Below, one piece after another: positions 42,075 to 50,387 of a stretch of DNA of 64,000 nt. The notes under the pieces were generated by a model. The model was not told the origin of the DNA, ran no database searches, and saw nothing but the letters and a program-made list of their open reading frames with translations. A program made the position numbers and the translations under genes. Origin of the DNA: Streptomyces corynorhini (GTDB taxonomy: Bacteria > Actinomycetota > Actinomycetes > Streptomycetales > Streptomycetaceae); contig NZ_QQNA01000103.1 of NCBI RefSeq assembly GCF_003346515.1, positions 225 to 64,224 of the forward strand, given 5' to 3'. How positions within the stretch are numbered: position 1 is the first letter of the stretch; each line of letters opens with the position of its first letter.

Positions 42075-42194
42075 ATGGCGTCACTCACCGCTGCGCCGCC
42101 CGCCAAGATCCTCGCCCCGCGCCGCAGCGTCCACCTCTACTCCCGGCCCCACATCGACCTCCAGCGCGTGGCCGGCGCGCTCTGTTGTTCCTGA
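42075..42194 (+). CDS. Cysteine attenuator leader peptide
   Basis: 39-aa peptide from ATG 42075 (GGCGGAGGCGG site upstream) to TGA 42192-42194. It carries the signature RRSVHLYSRPHIDLQRVAG and ends ALCCS. The RxHIDLxRxxxxLC pattern defines a family of Streptomyces leader peptides before sulfur genes. The two Cys are both encoded by TGT, rarer in such DNA than TGC, just before the stop. When charged Cys-tRNA is low, ribosomes should stall at these codons and alter the downstream RNA fold. A hairpin follows seven bases after the stop, then four flavin monooxygenase genes. Confidence 0.85.
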   Translation: MASLTAAPPAKILAPRRSVHLYSRPHIDLQRVAGALCCS

Positions 42195-42200
42195 CCTGTT

Positions 42201-42236
42201 GCGCCGCCGCCCGCCCCTCCCGATGAGGGACGGCGC
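42201..42236 (+). promoter_or_regulatory. Hairpin after the leader peptide, possible attenuator
   Basis: Outer arms GCGCCG (42201-42206) and CGGCGC (42231-42236); inner stem CCCTC (42215-42219) and GAGGG (42225-42229) with a 5-base loop. It starts seven bases after the leader stop, so a ribosome stalled at the Cys codons would lie within reach of it. No U-run follows; attenuation could instead be Rho-dependent. Confidence 0.5.
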
Positions 42237-42268
42237 TCACCCACGGCCGATCAGGAAGGCACACCTCC

Positions 42269-43495
42269 GTGTCCCCGTCCTCACCGCTGATCCCTTCCCC
42301 GTCCGCCGCGCTCCACCTCGCCGTCGCCCTCGACGGCGCGGGATGGCACCCCGCCGCCTGGCGCGAGCCCGGAGCCCGGCCCCGGGAGCTGCTCACCGCC
42401 GCCTACTGGGCCGACATCATCGCGGAGGCCGAGCGCGGCCTCCTCGACTTCGTGACCATCGAGGACGGGCTCGGACTCCAGTCCTCGCGCGCCGCGGACC
42501 CCGACGAGCGCACCGACCAGGTACGCGGACGGCTGGACGCCGTACTCATCGCCGCCCGCGTCGCCCCACTGACCAGGCACATCGGAATCGTACCGACCGC
42601 CGTCGTCACCCACACGGAGCCGTTCCACCTCTCCAAGGCGATCGCCACCCTGGACTACGTGAGCACCGGCCGCGCCGGCGTGCGCGTCCAGATATCGGCG
42701 CGGCAGAACGAGGCGGCGCACTTCGGCCGCCGTACGGTCCAGCACATCCGCGTCGAGGACATGCACACACCGCGGGCCCAGGAAGCGATCACCGAACTCT
42801 TCGACGAGGCCGCCGACCACGTCGAGGTGGTACGCCGCCTCTGGGACAGCTGGGAGGACGACGCCGAGATCCGGTCCGTCGCCACCGGCCGCTTCATCGA
42901 CCGCGACAGACTCCACTACATCGACTTCGAGGGACGCCACTTCACCGTCAAGGGCCCCTCCATCACCCCCCGCCCGCCGCAGGGCCAGCCCCTCGTCACC
43001 GCGCTCGGGCACCAGACCGTGCCCTACCGGCTGATCGCCCGCTCGGCCGACCTCGGCTACATCACCCCGCACGACCCCGGCCAGGCCCGCGCCATCGTCG
43101 ACGAGATCCACACCGAACGGGCCGCGACGGCACGGGCCGGGGAACCCCTGCACCTCTTCGGCGACCTCGTGGTGTTCCTCGACGACGACCCCGCCGCGGC
43201 GCGCGCCCGCAAGGAACGGCTCGACGACCTCGCGGGACACCCCTTCACCAGCGACGCCGAGGTGTTCACGGGCACCCCCGCCCAACTGGCCGACCTGCTC
43301 CTGGAATGGCGGCGGGCCGGGCTGACCGGCTTCCGGCTGCGCCCCGCGGTGATCGCCCACGACCTGCCCGCGATCACCCGGGGCCTGGTGCCAGAACTGC
43401 GGCGCCGCGACGCCTTCCGGCACAGCTACGAGGCGAGCACCCTGCGCGGGCTGCTCGGACTGCCCCGCCCCGCCAACCGCTACGCCACGGCCTGA
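42269..43495 (+). CDS. LLM-class flavin-dependent monooxygenase 1
   Basis: 408-aa FMNH2-dependent luciferase-like enzyme; the GTG at 42269 follows AGGAAGG. TIM-barrel features include LHLAVALDGAGWHPAAWREP at the start, ADIIAEAERGLLDFVTIEDG, HIGIVPTAVVTHTEPFHLSK near 107 and STGRAGVRVQISARQNEA near 130, as in nitrilotriacetate/alkanesulfonate-type oxygenases. It needs reduced flavin from a separate reductase, none of which is encoded in this operon. Being first after a Cys leader, it probably cleaves a C-S bond to release sulfite or thiol sulfur. Confidence 0.87.
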   Translation: MSPSSPLIPSPSAALHLAVALDGAGWHPAAWREPGARPRELLTAAYWADIIAEAERGLLDFVTIEDGLGLQSSRAADPDERTDQVRGRLDAVLIAARVAPLTRHIGIVPTAVVTHTEPFHLSKAIATLDYVSTGRAGVRVQISARQNEAAHFGRRTVQHIRVEDMHTPRAQEAITELFDEAADHVEVVRRLWDSWEDDAEIRSVATGRFIDRDRLHYIDFEGRHFTVKGPSITPRPPQGQPLVTALGHQTVPYRLIARSADLGYITPHDPGQARAIVDEIHTERAATARAGEPLHLFGDLVVFLDDDPAAARARKERLDDLAGHPFTSDAEVFTGTPAQLADLLLEWRRAGLTGFRLRPAVIAHDLPAITRGLVPELRRRDAFRHSYEASTLRGLLGLPRPANRYATA

Positions 43496-43514
43496 GCCGG
43501 AGGGACCACCGACC

Positions 43515-44891
43515 ATGAGCAAGCCGCTCAAGCAGATCCACCTCGCGGCCCACTTCCCCGGCGTCAACAACACCACGGTGTGGAGCGACCCGCGGGCGGG
43601 CAGCCACATCGAGTTCAGCTCCTTCACCCACTTCGCCCGGACCGCCGAACGCGCCAAGTTCGACTTCCTCTTCCTCGCCGAAGGACTGCGCCTTCGCGAA
43701 CAGGGCGGCCAGATATACGACTTGGACGTGGTGGGCCGCCCCGACACCTTCACCGTGCTGTCCGCGCTCGCCGCCGTCACCGAACGCCTCGGGCTGGCGG
43801 GCACCATCAACTCCACCTTCAACGAGCCCTACGAGGTGGCCCGCCAGTTCGCCAGCCTCGACCACCTCTCCGACGGGCGCGCCGCCTGGAACGTCGTCAC
43901 CTCGTGGGACGCCTTCACCGGAGAGAACTTCCGCCGCGGCGGCTTCCTCCCGCAGGAGGAGCGCTACTCCCGCGCCCGGGAGTTCCTCTCCACCGCCAAC
44001 GAGCTGTTCGACTCCTGGCACGGCGACGAGATCGTCGCCGACCCGCACACCGGCGCCTTTCTCCGCGACGCCCGCGCCGGAGCCTTCGTGCACAAGGGGC
44101 AGCACTTCGACATCGAGGGACAGTTCAACGTCCCGCGCAGCCCGCAGGGCCGCCCCGTCATCTTCCAGGCAGGCGACTCCGAGGAGGGAAGGGAGTTCGC
44201 CGCCGCCGGAGCCGACGCGATCTTCAGCCGGTACAGCACCCTCGACGAAGGCCGCGCCTTCTACACCGACGTCAAGAACCGCCTGGCCCGGCACGGACGC
44301 GGCCACGACCAGCTGCTGATCCTGCCCGCCGCGACCTTCGTCCTCGGCGACACGGACGAGGAGGCCGGGGAAGCGGCCCGCGAGATACGCCGCCAGCAGG
44401 TCAGCGGCGCCACGGCGATCAAACACCTGGAGTTCGTCTGGAACCGCGACCTGTCCGGTTACGACCCGGACGGCCCGCTCCCCGACATCGACCCCGACCT
44501 CGGCGAACACAGCATCGCCCGGGGCCGCGCCCAGGTACGGATGTACCGCGACCCGCTGGCCACCGCCCGCGAGTGGCGCGAGCGCGCCGCCGCCAACAAC
44601 TGGTCGATCCGGGACCTCGTCATCGAGACCGGCAGCCGCCAGTCGTTCATCGGCTCCCCGGCCACGGTCGCCGAGAAGCTCAACGCCTACGTCCAGGCCG
44701 ACGTCAGCGACGGCTTCATCCTCGTCCCGCACCTCACCCCCGGCGGACTCGACGTCTTCGCCGACACCGTCGTCCCGCTCCTCCAGGAGCGCGGTGTGTT
44801 CCGTACGGAGTACGAGGGCACCACCCTGCGCGACCACCTCGGCCTGGCCCACCCCGACGCCGACGCGGCAGGGGAGCGGGCGGCCTCGTGA
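43515..44891 (+). CDS. NtaA/SnaA/DszA-family flavin monooxygenase
   Basis: 458-aa FMNH2-dependent enzyme starting ATG 43515 after CGGAGGGAC. Strong family motifs: KQIHLAAHFPGVNNTTVWSD, ERAKFDFLFLAEGLRLREQ, LDHLSDGRAAWNVVTSWD near 116 and FQAGDSEEGREFAA near 217. The subfamily includes dibenzothiophene-sulfone (DszA) and nitrilotriacetate oxygenases. It overlaps the next gene by four bases (GTGA). In this setting an organosulfur substrate is the best guess. Confidence 0.9.
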   Translation: MSKPLKQIHLAAHFPGVNNTTVWSDPRAGSHIEFSSFTHFARTAERAKFDFLFLAEGLRLREQGGQIYDLDVVGRPDTFTVLSALAAVTERLGLAGTINSTFNEPYEVARQFASLDHLSDGRAAWNVVTSWDAFTGENFRRGGFLPQEERYSRAREFLSTANELFDSWHGDEIVADPHTGAFLRDARAGAFVHKGQHFDIEGQFNVPRSPQGRPVIFQAGDSEEGREFAAAGADAIFSRYSTLDEGRAFYTDVKNRLARHGRGHDQLLILPAATFVLGDTDEEAGEAAREIRRQQVSGATAIKHLEFVWNRDLSGYDPDGPLPDIDPDLGEHSIARGRAQVRMYRDPLATAREWRERAAANNWSIRDLVIETGSRQSFIGSPATVAEKLNAYVQADVSDGFILVPHLTPGGLDVFADTVVPLLQERGVFRTEYEGTTLRDHLGLAHPDADAAGERAAS

Positions 44892-46018
44892 AGTTCCTCG
44901 CCATCACACTCATCGCCCACACACCGCACCCGGCGACCGGCGCGCGCAAGTCCACCGGCGAACGCTTTCGGGAGGTCCTGGACAACGCGCTGCTCGCCGA
45001 GGAGCTGGGATTCGACGGTTTCGGTGTCGGGGAGCGGCACGAGCGGCCCTTCATCTCCTCCTCACCACCGGTCGTGCTCAGCCACATCGCCGCGCTCACC
45101 TCCCGGATCCGGCTGTTCACCGCCGTGACCACACTCAGCCTGCTGGACCCGGTGCGCGCCTACGAGGACTACGCGACCCTGGACCATCTCTCCGGCGGCC
45201 GGCTGGAGCTGATCATCGGCAAGGGCAACGGCACCGCCCAGCGCGAGCTGTTCCACGTCACGTCCGAGGACCAGTGGGAGCGCAACGCCGAGAGCTACGA
45301 GGTGTTCCGGCAGATCTGGCGGCAGGACAAGGTGAGCGCCGCGACACGTTTCCGCCCCGGGCTCAAGGACGCCGAGGTATGGCCGAGACCGCTCCAGCAG
45401 CCCATCAGGGTCTGGCACGGCAGCGCCACGAGCAAGGAATCCGTCGACCTGGCAGCCCGCTACGGAGACCCGCTGTTCTCCGCGAACGTCACCCACACCA
45501 TCGAGCCGTACGCCGAGCTGATCCGTCACTACCGCGAGCGCTGGGAGCACTACGGCCACGACCCGGCGCGCATCGCGGTCGGCGCGGGCACGGCGGGCTA
45601 CTACGCGGCCCCCACCTCCCAGCGGGCGATCGCCGACTACCGGCCGGTGTTCGAGGGCTACCTCGCCTTCCAGAAGCGGATCGGCGCCGACCCGGTGTTC
45701 CCGACCCTGGAGGATTTCGTCGAGCGCAGCTCGGCGCTGATCGGCAGCCCCCAGCAGGTCATCGAGAAGGTGCACCGCTACCACGAGCGGTTCGGTCACA
45801 CCGTGCTCCATCTGCACGCCGACGCGGGCGGACTCACCGACACCCAGCACCGCGACGCGCTCGGACTCTTCCAGTCCGACATCGCCCCCGTACTGCGACG
45901 CGAGATCCCCGACCCGCCGTTCACCTGGGGCCCGGTACCGGACGAGGGCCCGCACGGCTCCGCCGACGCCGCGACCGGCACGCACTCCACGCGGCCCGCC
46001 GCGACCCCCGACCACTGA
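44888..46018 (+). CDS. LLM-class flavin-dependent monooxygenase 3
   Basis: 376-aa luciferase-like protein. The GTG at 44888 overlaps the previous stop. Motifs: ALLAEELGFDGFGVGERHER near 36-55, RIRLFTAVTTLSLLDPVRAYEDYATLDHL-like barrel strands, and GGRLELIIGKGNGTAQRELF near 105. The C-terminal 40 residues (PDEGPHGSADAATGTH and onward) are low complexity. It belongs to the same coupled operon and probably shares a flavin reductase with its neighbours. Confidence 0.87.
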   Translation: MKFLAITLIAHTPHPATGARKSTGERFREVLDNALLAEELGFDGFGVGERHERPFISSSPPVVLSHIAALTSRIRLFTAVTTLSLLDPVRAYEDYATLDHLSGGRLELIIGKGNGTAQRELFHVTSEDQWERNAESYEVFRQIWRQDKVSAATRFRPGLKDAEVWPRPLQQPIRVWHGSATSKESVDLAARYGDPLFSANVTHTIEPYAELIRHYRERWEHYGHDPARIAVGAGTAGYYAAPTSQRAIADYRPVFEGYLAFQKRIGADPVFPTLEDFVERSSALIGSPQQVIEKVHRYHERFGHTVLHLHADAGGLTDTQHRDALGLFQSDIAPVLRREIPDPPFTWGPVPDEGPHGSADAATGTHSTRPAATPDH

Positions 46019-46032
46019 GGAGAACCCCGACC

Positions 46033-47160
46033 GTGTCCCGCATCCCCCTCGGGGTCCTCGACCTCGTACCGGTCCCGTCCGGCTCCACCGCCACCGACGC
46101 CCTGCGCAACACCATCGACCTGGCCCAGCAAACCGAACGCTTCGGCTACAGCCGCTACTGGTTCGCCGAACACCACCTCAACCCCGGGGTCGCCGGCACC
46201 TCACCGGCCGTCGTGCTGGCCCTGACCGCCTCCGCGACCACGACGATCAGGATCGGCTCCGGCGCCGTTCAGCTCGGCCACCGCACCGCCCTGTCCACCG
46301 TGGAGGAGTTCGGCCTGATCGACGCCCTGCACCCGGGACGGCTCGACCTCGGACTCGGCCGCTCGGGCGGCCGTCCCACCGCACCCACGGGCAAGTCCGC
46401 TCCGGCCACCGTCCCCGTCGTCGACGGACGGGCCCCCAACGGGCTGCTGATCCCGCCGAGGTTCGCCTTCGAGCGGCTGCTCGGCTCACCCCGGATCGCC
46501 CTCCAGCAACAACTGCTGCGCCAGCCGGAAGCGCAGGCACAGGACTACGGTGAGCAGATCGACGACATCCTCGCGCTGCTGCGCGGGACGTACCGGTCCG
46601 CGGACGGCGTCGAGGCGCACGTCGTCCCCGGCGAGGGCGCCGACCTGCACGTGTGGATCCTGGGCAGCAGCGGCGGGCAGAGCGCCGACGTCGCGGGCCG
46701 CAACGGCCTGCGCTTCGCCGCGAACTACCACGTCAGCCCGGCCACCGTACTGGAGGCCACCGAGGGGTACCGCGCCGCGTTCAAGCCCTCGGAGGCGCTC
46801 GACCGGCCCTACGTCAGTGTCTCCGCCGATGTCGTCGTCGCCGAGGACGACGAGACCGCCCGCGAACTCGCCACCGGCTACGGCCCCTGGGTCCGCAGCA
46901 TCCGCACCGCCGAGGGCGCCATCGAGTTCCCCACCCCCGAACAGGCCCGCGCCCAGGAGTGGAGCGACGCGGACCGCGAACTGGTCGCGGACCGCGTCGA
47001 CACGCAGTTCGTCGGATCACCCGGCCGCGTGGCCGACCAGCTCGAACAGCTCCAGGAAGCCACCGCAGCGGACGAGTTGCTCATCACCACCATCACCCAC
47101 GGCCACGCCGAGCGGGTGCGCTCCTACGAACTGCTGGCCCAGGAGTGGCAACGCCGGTAG
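46033..47160 (+). CDS. MsnO8-type LLM-class oxidoreductase
   Basis: 375-aa luciferase-like enzyme, last of the four. The GTG at 46033 follows GAGGAGA. The MsnO8 pattern is clear: IPLGVLDLVPVPSGSTATDA at the start, RYWFAEHHLNPGVAGTSP near 42, IRIGSGAVQLGHRTALSTVE and LHPGRLDLGLGRSGG near 100. No transporter or terminator is obvious before the next gene at 47225. Whether it acts on a sulfur compound is inferred only from the operon and its leader peptide. Confidence 0.87.
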   Translation: MSRIPLGVLDLVPVPSGSTATDALRNTIDLAQQTERFGYSRYWFAEHHLNPGVAGTSPAVVLALTASATTTIRIGSGAVQLGHRTALSTVEEFGLIDALHPGRLDLGLGRSGGRPTAPTGKSAPATVPVVDGRAPNGLLIPPRFAFERLLGSPRIALQQQLLRQPEAQAQDYGEQIDDILALLRGTYRSADGVEAHVVPGEGADLHVWILGSSGGQSADVAGRNGLRFAANYHVSPATVLEATEGYRAAFKPSEALDRPYVSVSADVVVAEDDETARELATGYGPWVRSIRTAEGAIEFPTPEQARAQEWSDADRELVADRVDTQFVGSPGRVADQLEQLQEATAADELLITTITHGHAERVRSYELLAQEWQRR

Positions 47161-47224
47161 GCGGCGGCCGGAAAACGGGCTGTGCGCAGCCGCCTGTTTG
47201 TCACAGCCGCCGTCTCCTGCTGAC

Positions 47225-48739
47225 ATGGGGCACATGCTCCGACGCCTACGCACCCGTGGACCGATACGGATCACCGGCCGCCCGGCCGCGCTGGCGGCGA
47301 GTCTCGCCGTCCTCCTGGCCACCGCCTCGGCGCCCGCGGCGGCCGACGGCTCCGGCGAGGTCGCGTTGCGGCTCGAAGCCCCGGCGGACTTCATCCTCTA
47401 CCACGCGGACGAGGGCGCCGAGGCCCTGAACAGCGACTTCGTCATACCCGTCGCCGTCGAGGCCAGTGCCGACGGACCGGCCCGAGGCGTCCGCGTCGTC
47501 GTGGACGCCTCGGGCCTTGAGGGCGTCGCCCGGCCGGAGAAGGGCGGTGGCGGGAACTGCACAGGAAAGTCGGTGGTGTTCACCTGCGTCTACGGCGACG
47601 TGCAGAACGGCGACGGCGAGTCCAACACACCCTTCATCCTGCGCGGTGTGGACGGCGTCGAGCCGGGCGACAGCGGGACGGTGACGTACACCGTCACCGC
47701 CGACAACGCGCCCACGGTCACCGGCACCACCCGCATGACCGTGGGCGGCCCCACGCTGCGCACGCCCGAGGGCGAGGACGAGAAGACGGTCGAGGGAGCC
47801 GAGCCGGGCACGCCCGTGGCCCTGTCGCCCAGGTTCGCCAACCACAGCCGCTTCACCGCGGAACGGGGCGTCGCCCTGCACCTCACCACCGAGGGCGGTG
47901 TCCTGACGTCGCGCCCCCGCAACTGTCACTTCGACACCGGCTTCACCTCGGCCTGGTGCCTGTTCGCCACGAAGGCCGCACCGGGCTCCGCGTACCGCAC
48001 CGCCGCCCCGATCGGCTTCGCCGCCGCGGCCGGGAAGCTGACGGGCTCGCTCTCCTACACCTGGTCGTCCGATCCCCGGAAACCCGAAGGCCACACCGCG
48101 CGCGGCACGGACGCCCCGCTGCCGCTGACCGCCACCGCCGACCGCGGCCTCACGCACGACAGCGCCGAGATCCGCCTCGACACCACCGTGCAGGCCGACT
48201 ACGAGCCGGTCACGGCGACGGTCCGGGGCCGGGTCGGCACCACGGTGAAGGTACGGCTCGGCGTGCGCGACCACGGCCCCGGACGGCTGCGGGACGTCGC
48301 GGCGATGGACCCCGAGCTGATGGGCGGCTTCGAGGTGATCCCCCCGGAGGGCACCACCGTCACCTCCATCCCGTACACCTTCGAGGACTCCGGCGGCAGC
48401 TGGGCGTGCGCGCGGCCCGAGAAGCCCGGCGGGGCCTTCGTCTGCGCCATCGGCTTCGACAGCTTCGGCGAGGTACGCCACGAAGGGGGCGTCACCGCCA
48501 TCGACTTCCACATCCGCATCGACCGGCAGGTCCCCGGCGCGCGCGGCACCATCCGCACGCACAACCCCTACGACCGCACCCCCGGGAACGACACCGCGGC
48601 CATCCCGCTCGACGCCGCCCCCGCCCCGCTCTACGCGAACCCGGTGGTGTGGTCCGGCGCGGCGGGAGCGGTGGCCGTCGTGGTGGCGGTCGCCGCGTAC
48701 CGGCGCAGGCGCGCGGGACGCGGCGTGGACAGGCCCTGA
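47225..48739 (+). CDS. Secreted or cell-surface protein with C-terminal membrane anchor, unknown function
   Basis: 504-aa protein (ATG 47225; ATG 47234 has a better-placed G-rich site). A signal peptide (about 20-45, ending ASAPAAADG) precedes three Ig-like beta-domains with paired Cys (GNCTGKSVVFTC, RNCHFDTGFTSAWC, SWACARPEKPGGAFVC). One transmembrane helix near the end (VVWSGAAGAVAVVVAVAAY) is followed by a basic RRRRAGRG tail. This is the layout of a wall-facing anchored protein. I do not recognise a named family. Confidence 0.78.
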   Translation: MGHMLRRLRTRGPIRITGRPAALAASLAVLLATASAPAAADGSGEVALRLEAPADFILYHADEGAEALNSDFVIPVAVEASADGPARGVRVVVDASGLEGVARPEKGGGGNCTGKSVVFTCVYGDVQNGDGESNTPFILRGVDGVEPGDSGTVTYTVTADNAPTVTGTTRMTVGGPTLRTPEGEDEKTVEGAEPGTPVALSPRFANHSRFTAERGVALHLTTEGGVLTSRPRNCHFDTGFTSAWCLFATKAAPGSAYRTAAPIGFAAAAGKLTGSLSYTWSSDPRKPEGHTARGTDAPLPLTATADRGLTHDSAEIRLDTTVQADYEPVTATVRGRVGTTVKVRLGVRDHGPGRLRDVAAMDPELMGGFEVIPPEGTTVTSIPYTFEDSGGSWACARPEKPGGAFVCAIGFDSFGEVRHEGGVTAIDFHIRIDRQVPGARGTIRTHNPYDRTPGNDTAAIPLDAAPAPLYANPVVWSGAAGAVAVVVAVAAYRRRRAGRGVDRP

Positions 48740-48775
48740 GGGCTGGTCCGTCGATCCCTGGCGGACCAGCCCTCA
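48737..48775. terminator. Bidirectional terminator containing both stop codons
   Basis: Perfect 14-bp stem TGAGGGCTGGTCCG (48737-48750) and CGGACCAGCCCTCA (48762-48775) with an 11-base loop. The first three bases are the stop codon of the rightward gene and the last three, read leftward, the stop codon of the DUF6191 gene. Confidence 0.85.
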
Positions 48776-49090
48776 GCGCGCGTTCGGCATCCGTACGACC
48801 GCCCTGCCGCCGTCCAGATCCACCGTGGTCCGGTGCGGCGGGGCGCCGTCCTCCTCGTCGTCACGGAGCAGCAGCGCCGACTGCCGCTCCTTCAACTCGC
48901 TCTGTTTGCCCGGCGAGAAGGTGGCGTGCAGCTGCTCGAAGCCGGTCGCCGAGATCTGCCCCTGGCGGGCCGGATTGCGCCAGGGCAGCATCCCGGCCCG
49001 CCCGGCGCGCAGCAGAAGCTGGTCCACGAAGGCCACCACCGTCAGCGCGATGACCAGTCCGGGCAGCGTCATGAACACCATGGTCTCCAT
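48773..49090 (-). CDS. DUF6191 domain protein
   Basis: 105-aa protein with an N-terminal hydrophobic helix (METMVFMTLPGLVIALTVVAF). The conserved DUF6191 segment is GFEQLHATFSPGKQSELKER, then LLLRDDEEDGAPPH and a TTVDLDGGRAVVRMP ending. It is probably a membrane-anchored cytoplasmic protein; function unknown. It lies 67 bp beyond the FAD monooxygenase gene in the same direction, but is a common Streptomyces gene unlikely to be part of the biosynthetic pathway. Confidence 0.8.
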   Translation of the reverse strand: METMVFMTLPGLVIALTVVAFVDQLLLRAGRAGMLPWRNPARQGQISATGFEQLHATFSPGKQSELKERQSALLLRDDEEDGAPPHRTTVDLDGGRAVVRMPNAR

Positions 49091-49157
49091 CGCCCCAGTA
49101 TCGGCGCGGGGACGGAGCGGCGACAGGCTTCGGGCGAGCCTCTCGCGGGCGGGCCGG

Positions 49158-50387
49158 TCACAGCTGCGCGGGAGCCGCCTTGTCCGTGCCGAAGTCGGGA
49201 GACGTGTACGTCATCGCCTTCTCGAAGGGGCGCATCAACAGGGACGTCGGGGCGTACCGCATCAGGGTGTTGCGCACCGCCATCACCAGCGGCCGGTCCT
49301 CCTGTTCGTTCTTGCTGAGGGAGTAGGAGTTGTCGACCAGCCACTTGGTGCGCTCGCGCCTGGCCTCCTCGTAGGCGCGCAGCCCGCTCGCCGGGTCGGA
49401 CGCCGCCGCGCAGCTGTGCGCCAGGACCACGGCGTCCTCGATCGCCGTGCTGCCCCCCTGGGCCAGGGCGGTCAGCATGGGGTGCGCCGCGTCCCCCAGC
49501 AGCGTCACCGGGCCCTCGCCCCACCGCTCCAGGAACGGCCGGTCCTGCGCGGGGACCGCGTGGATGGCCTCCTCGGGAGTGGCCCTGATCACCTCGCCGA
49601 CCACCTCCGCCCAGCCGTCGAAGGCACGGGCGATGTCGTCCCCTTCGCCCTTCCAGGCGCGGGCGGAATCGGCGGACATGTTGCGCGTACCCCACCAGTA
49701 GGCGCGGCCCTGGCCGATGTCGTGCAGTCCGAAGCGCTGCCCCCGGCCCCAGTAGTGGCCGTTGAACCCCGGTGTCAGCAGCGGATGTTCGAACGGGGTG
49801 ACGGCGAGCCAGCAGAGGTAGCCGGCCTCCCGCAGCGGCTCCGGTCCCGCCAGCTGCCCGCGGATCGCCGAGTGGATGCCGTCGGCGCCGATGAGCAGGT
49901 CGGCGCGGGCCTCCTTCCCGTCGGCGAACCGGACCCGCACTCCGTTCTCCTCGATGTCGTATCCCGTGGCGGCGGAGCCCAGGTGCACCGGGCAGTCCCC
50001 GGCCGCCTCCAGCAGGGCGGCCTGCAGCTCGCCGCGCGAGACGCACACGCTGGGGGCGCCCAGCCGGTCGGAGAGTTCCCGGTAGGGCATCGTCTTGATC
50101 CGGCCGCCCGTGCTCGTCATCAGCTCGGCGGTCTCGATGACCCGGCCGCGCTCCGCCAGCCGCAGGTCGATGCCGAGGGTGGCCAGCGCCGTGATGGAGT
50201 TGCTCATGACGGACAGGGCGGTACCCGCCGCGCGCAGTTCGCCCGCCCGCTCGTGGACCTCGACCTCGACGCCCACGCACCGCAGGGCGACGGCCGCCGC
50301 GAGGCCGCCGATTCCGGCGCCCACGACGATCGCTTTCGTACGGGGTGTACCGCTCGTTCCGCTTCCGCTGTTCATGTCGGTCGTCAT
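49158..50387 (-). CDS. FAD-dependent monooxygenase, candidate ring-contracting Baeyer-Villiger enzyme
   Basis: 409-aa class A flavoprotein. ATG 50387 overlaps the NRPS stop (ATGA), so the two are translated together. FAD motifs: VVGAGIGGLAAAVALR near 21-36, LLIGADGIHSAIRGQL near 165-180 and TLLGDAAHPMLTALAQGGS near 290-308. In the legonmycin, pyrrolizixenamide and brabantamide systems a monooxygenase of this kind sits directly after a Ser/Thr-Pro NRPS and converts the six-membered ring of the released bicycle into a pyrrolizidine or related product by Baeyer-Villiger chemistry. I infer the same role; simple hydroxylation is the alternative. Confidence 0.82.
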   Translation of the reverse strand: MTTDMNSGSGTSGTPRTKAIVVGAGIGGLAAAVALRCVGVEVEVHERAGELRAAGTALSVMSNSITALATLGIDLRLAERGRVIETAELMTSTGGRIKTMPYRELSDRLGAPSVCVSRGELQAALLEAAGDCPVHLGSAATGYDIEENGVRVRFADGKEARADLLIGADGIHSAIRGQLAGPEPLREAGYLCWLAVTPFEHPLLTPGFNGHYWGRGQRFGLHDIGQGRAYWWGTRNMSADSARAWKGEGDDIARAFDGWAEVVGEVIRATPEEAIHAVPAQDRPFLERWGEGPVTLLGDAAHPMLTALAQGGSTAIEDAVVLAHSCAAASDPASGLRAYEEARRERTKWLVDNSYSLSKNEQEDRPLVMAVRNTLMRYAPTSLLMRPFEKAMTYTSPDFGTDKAAPAQL

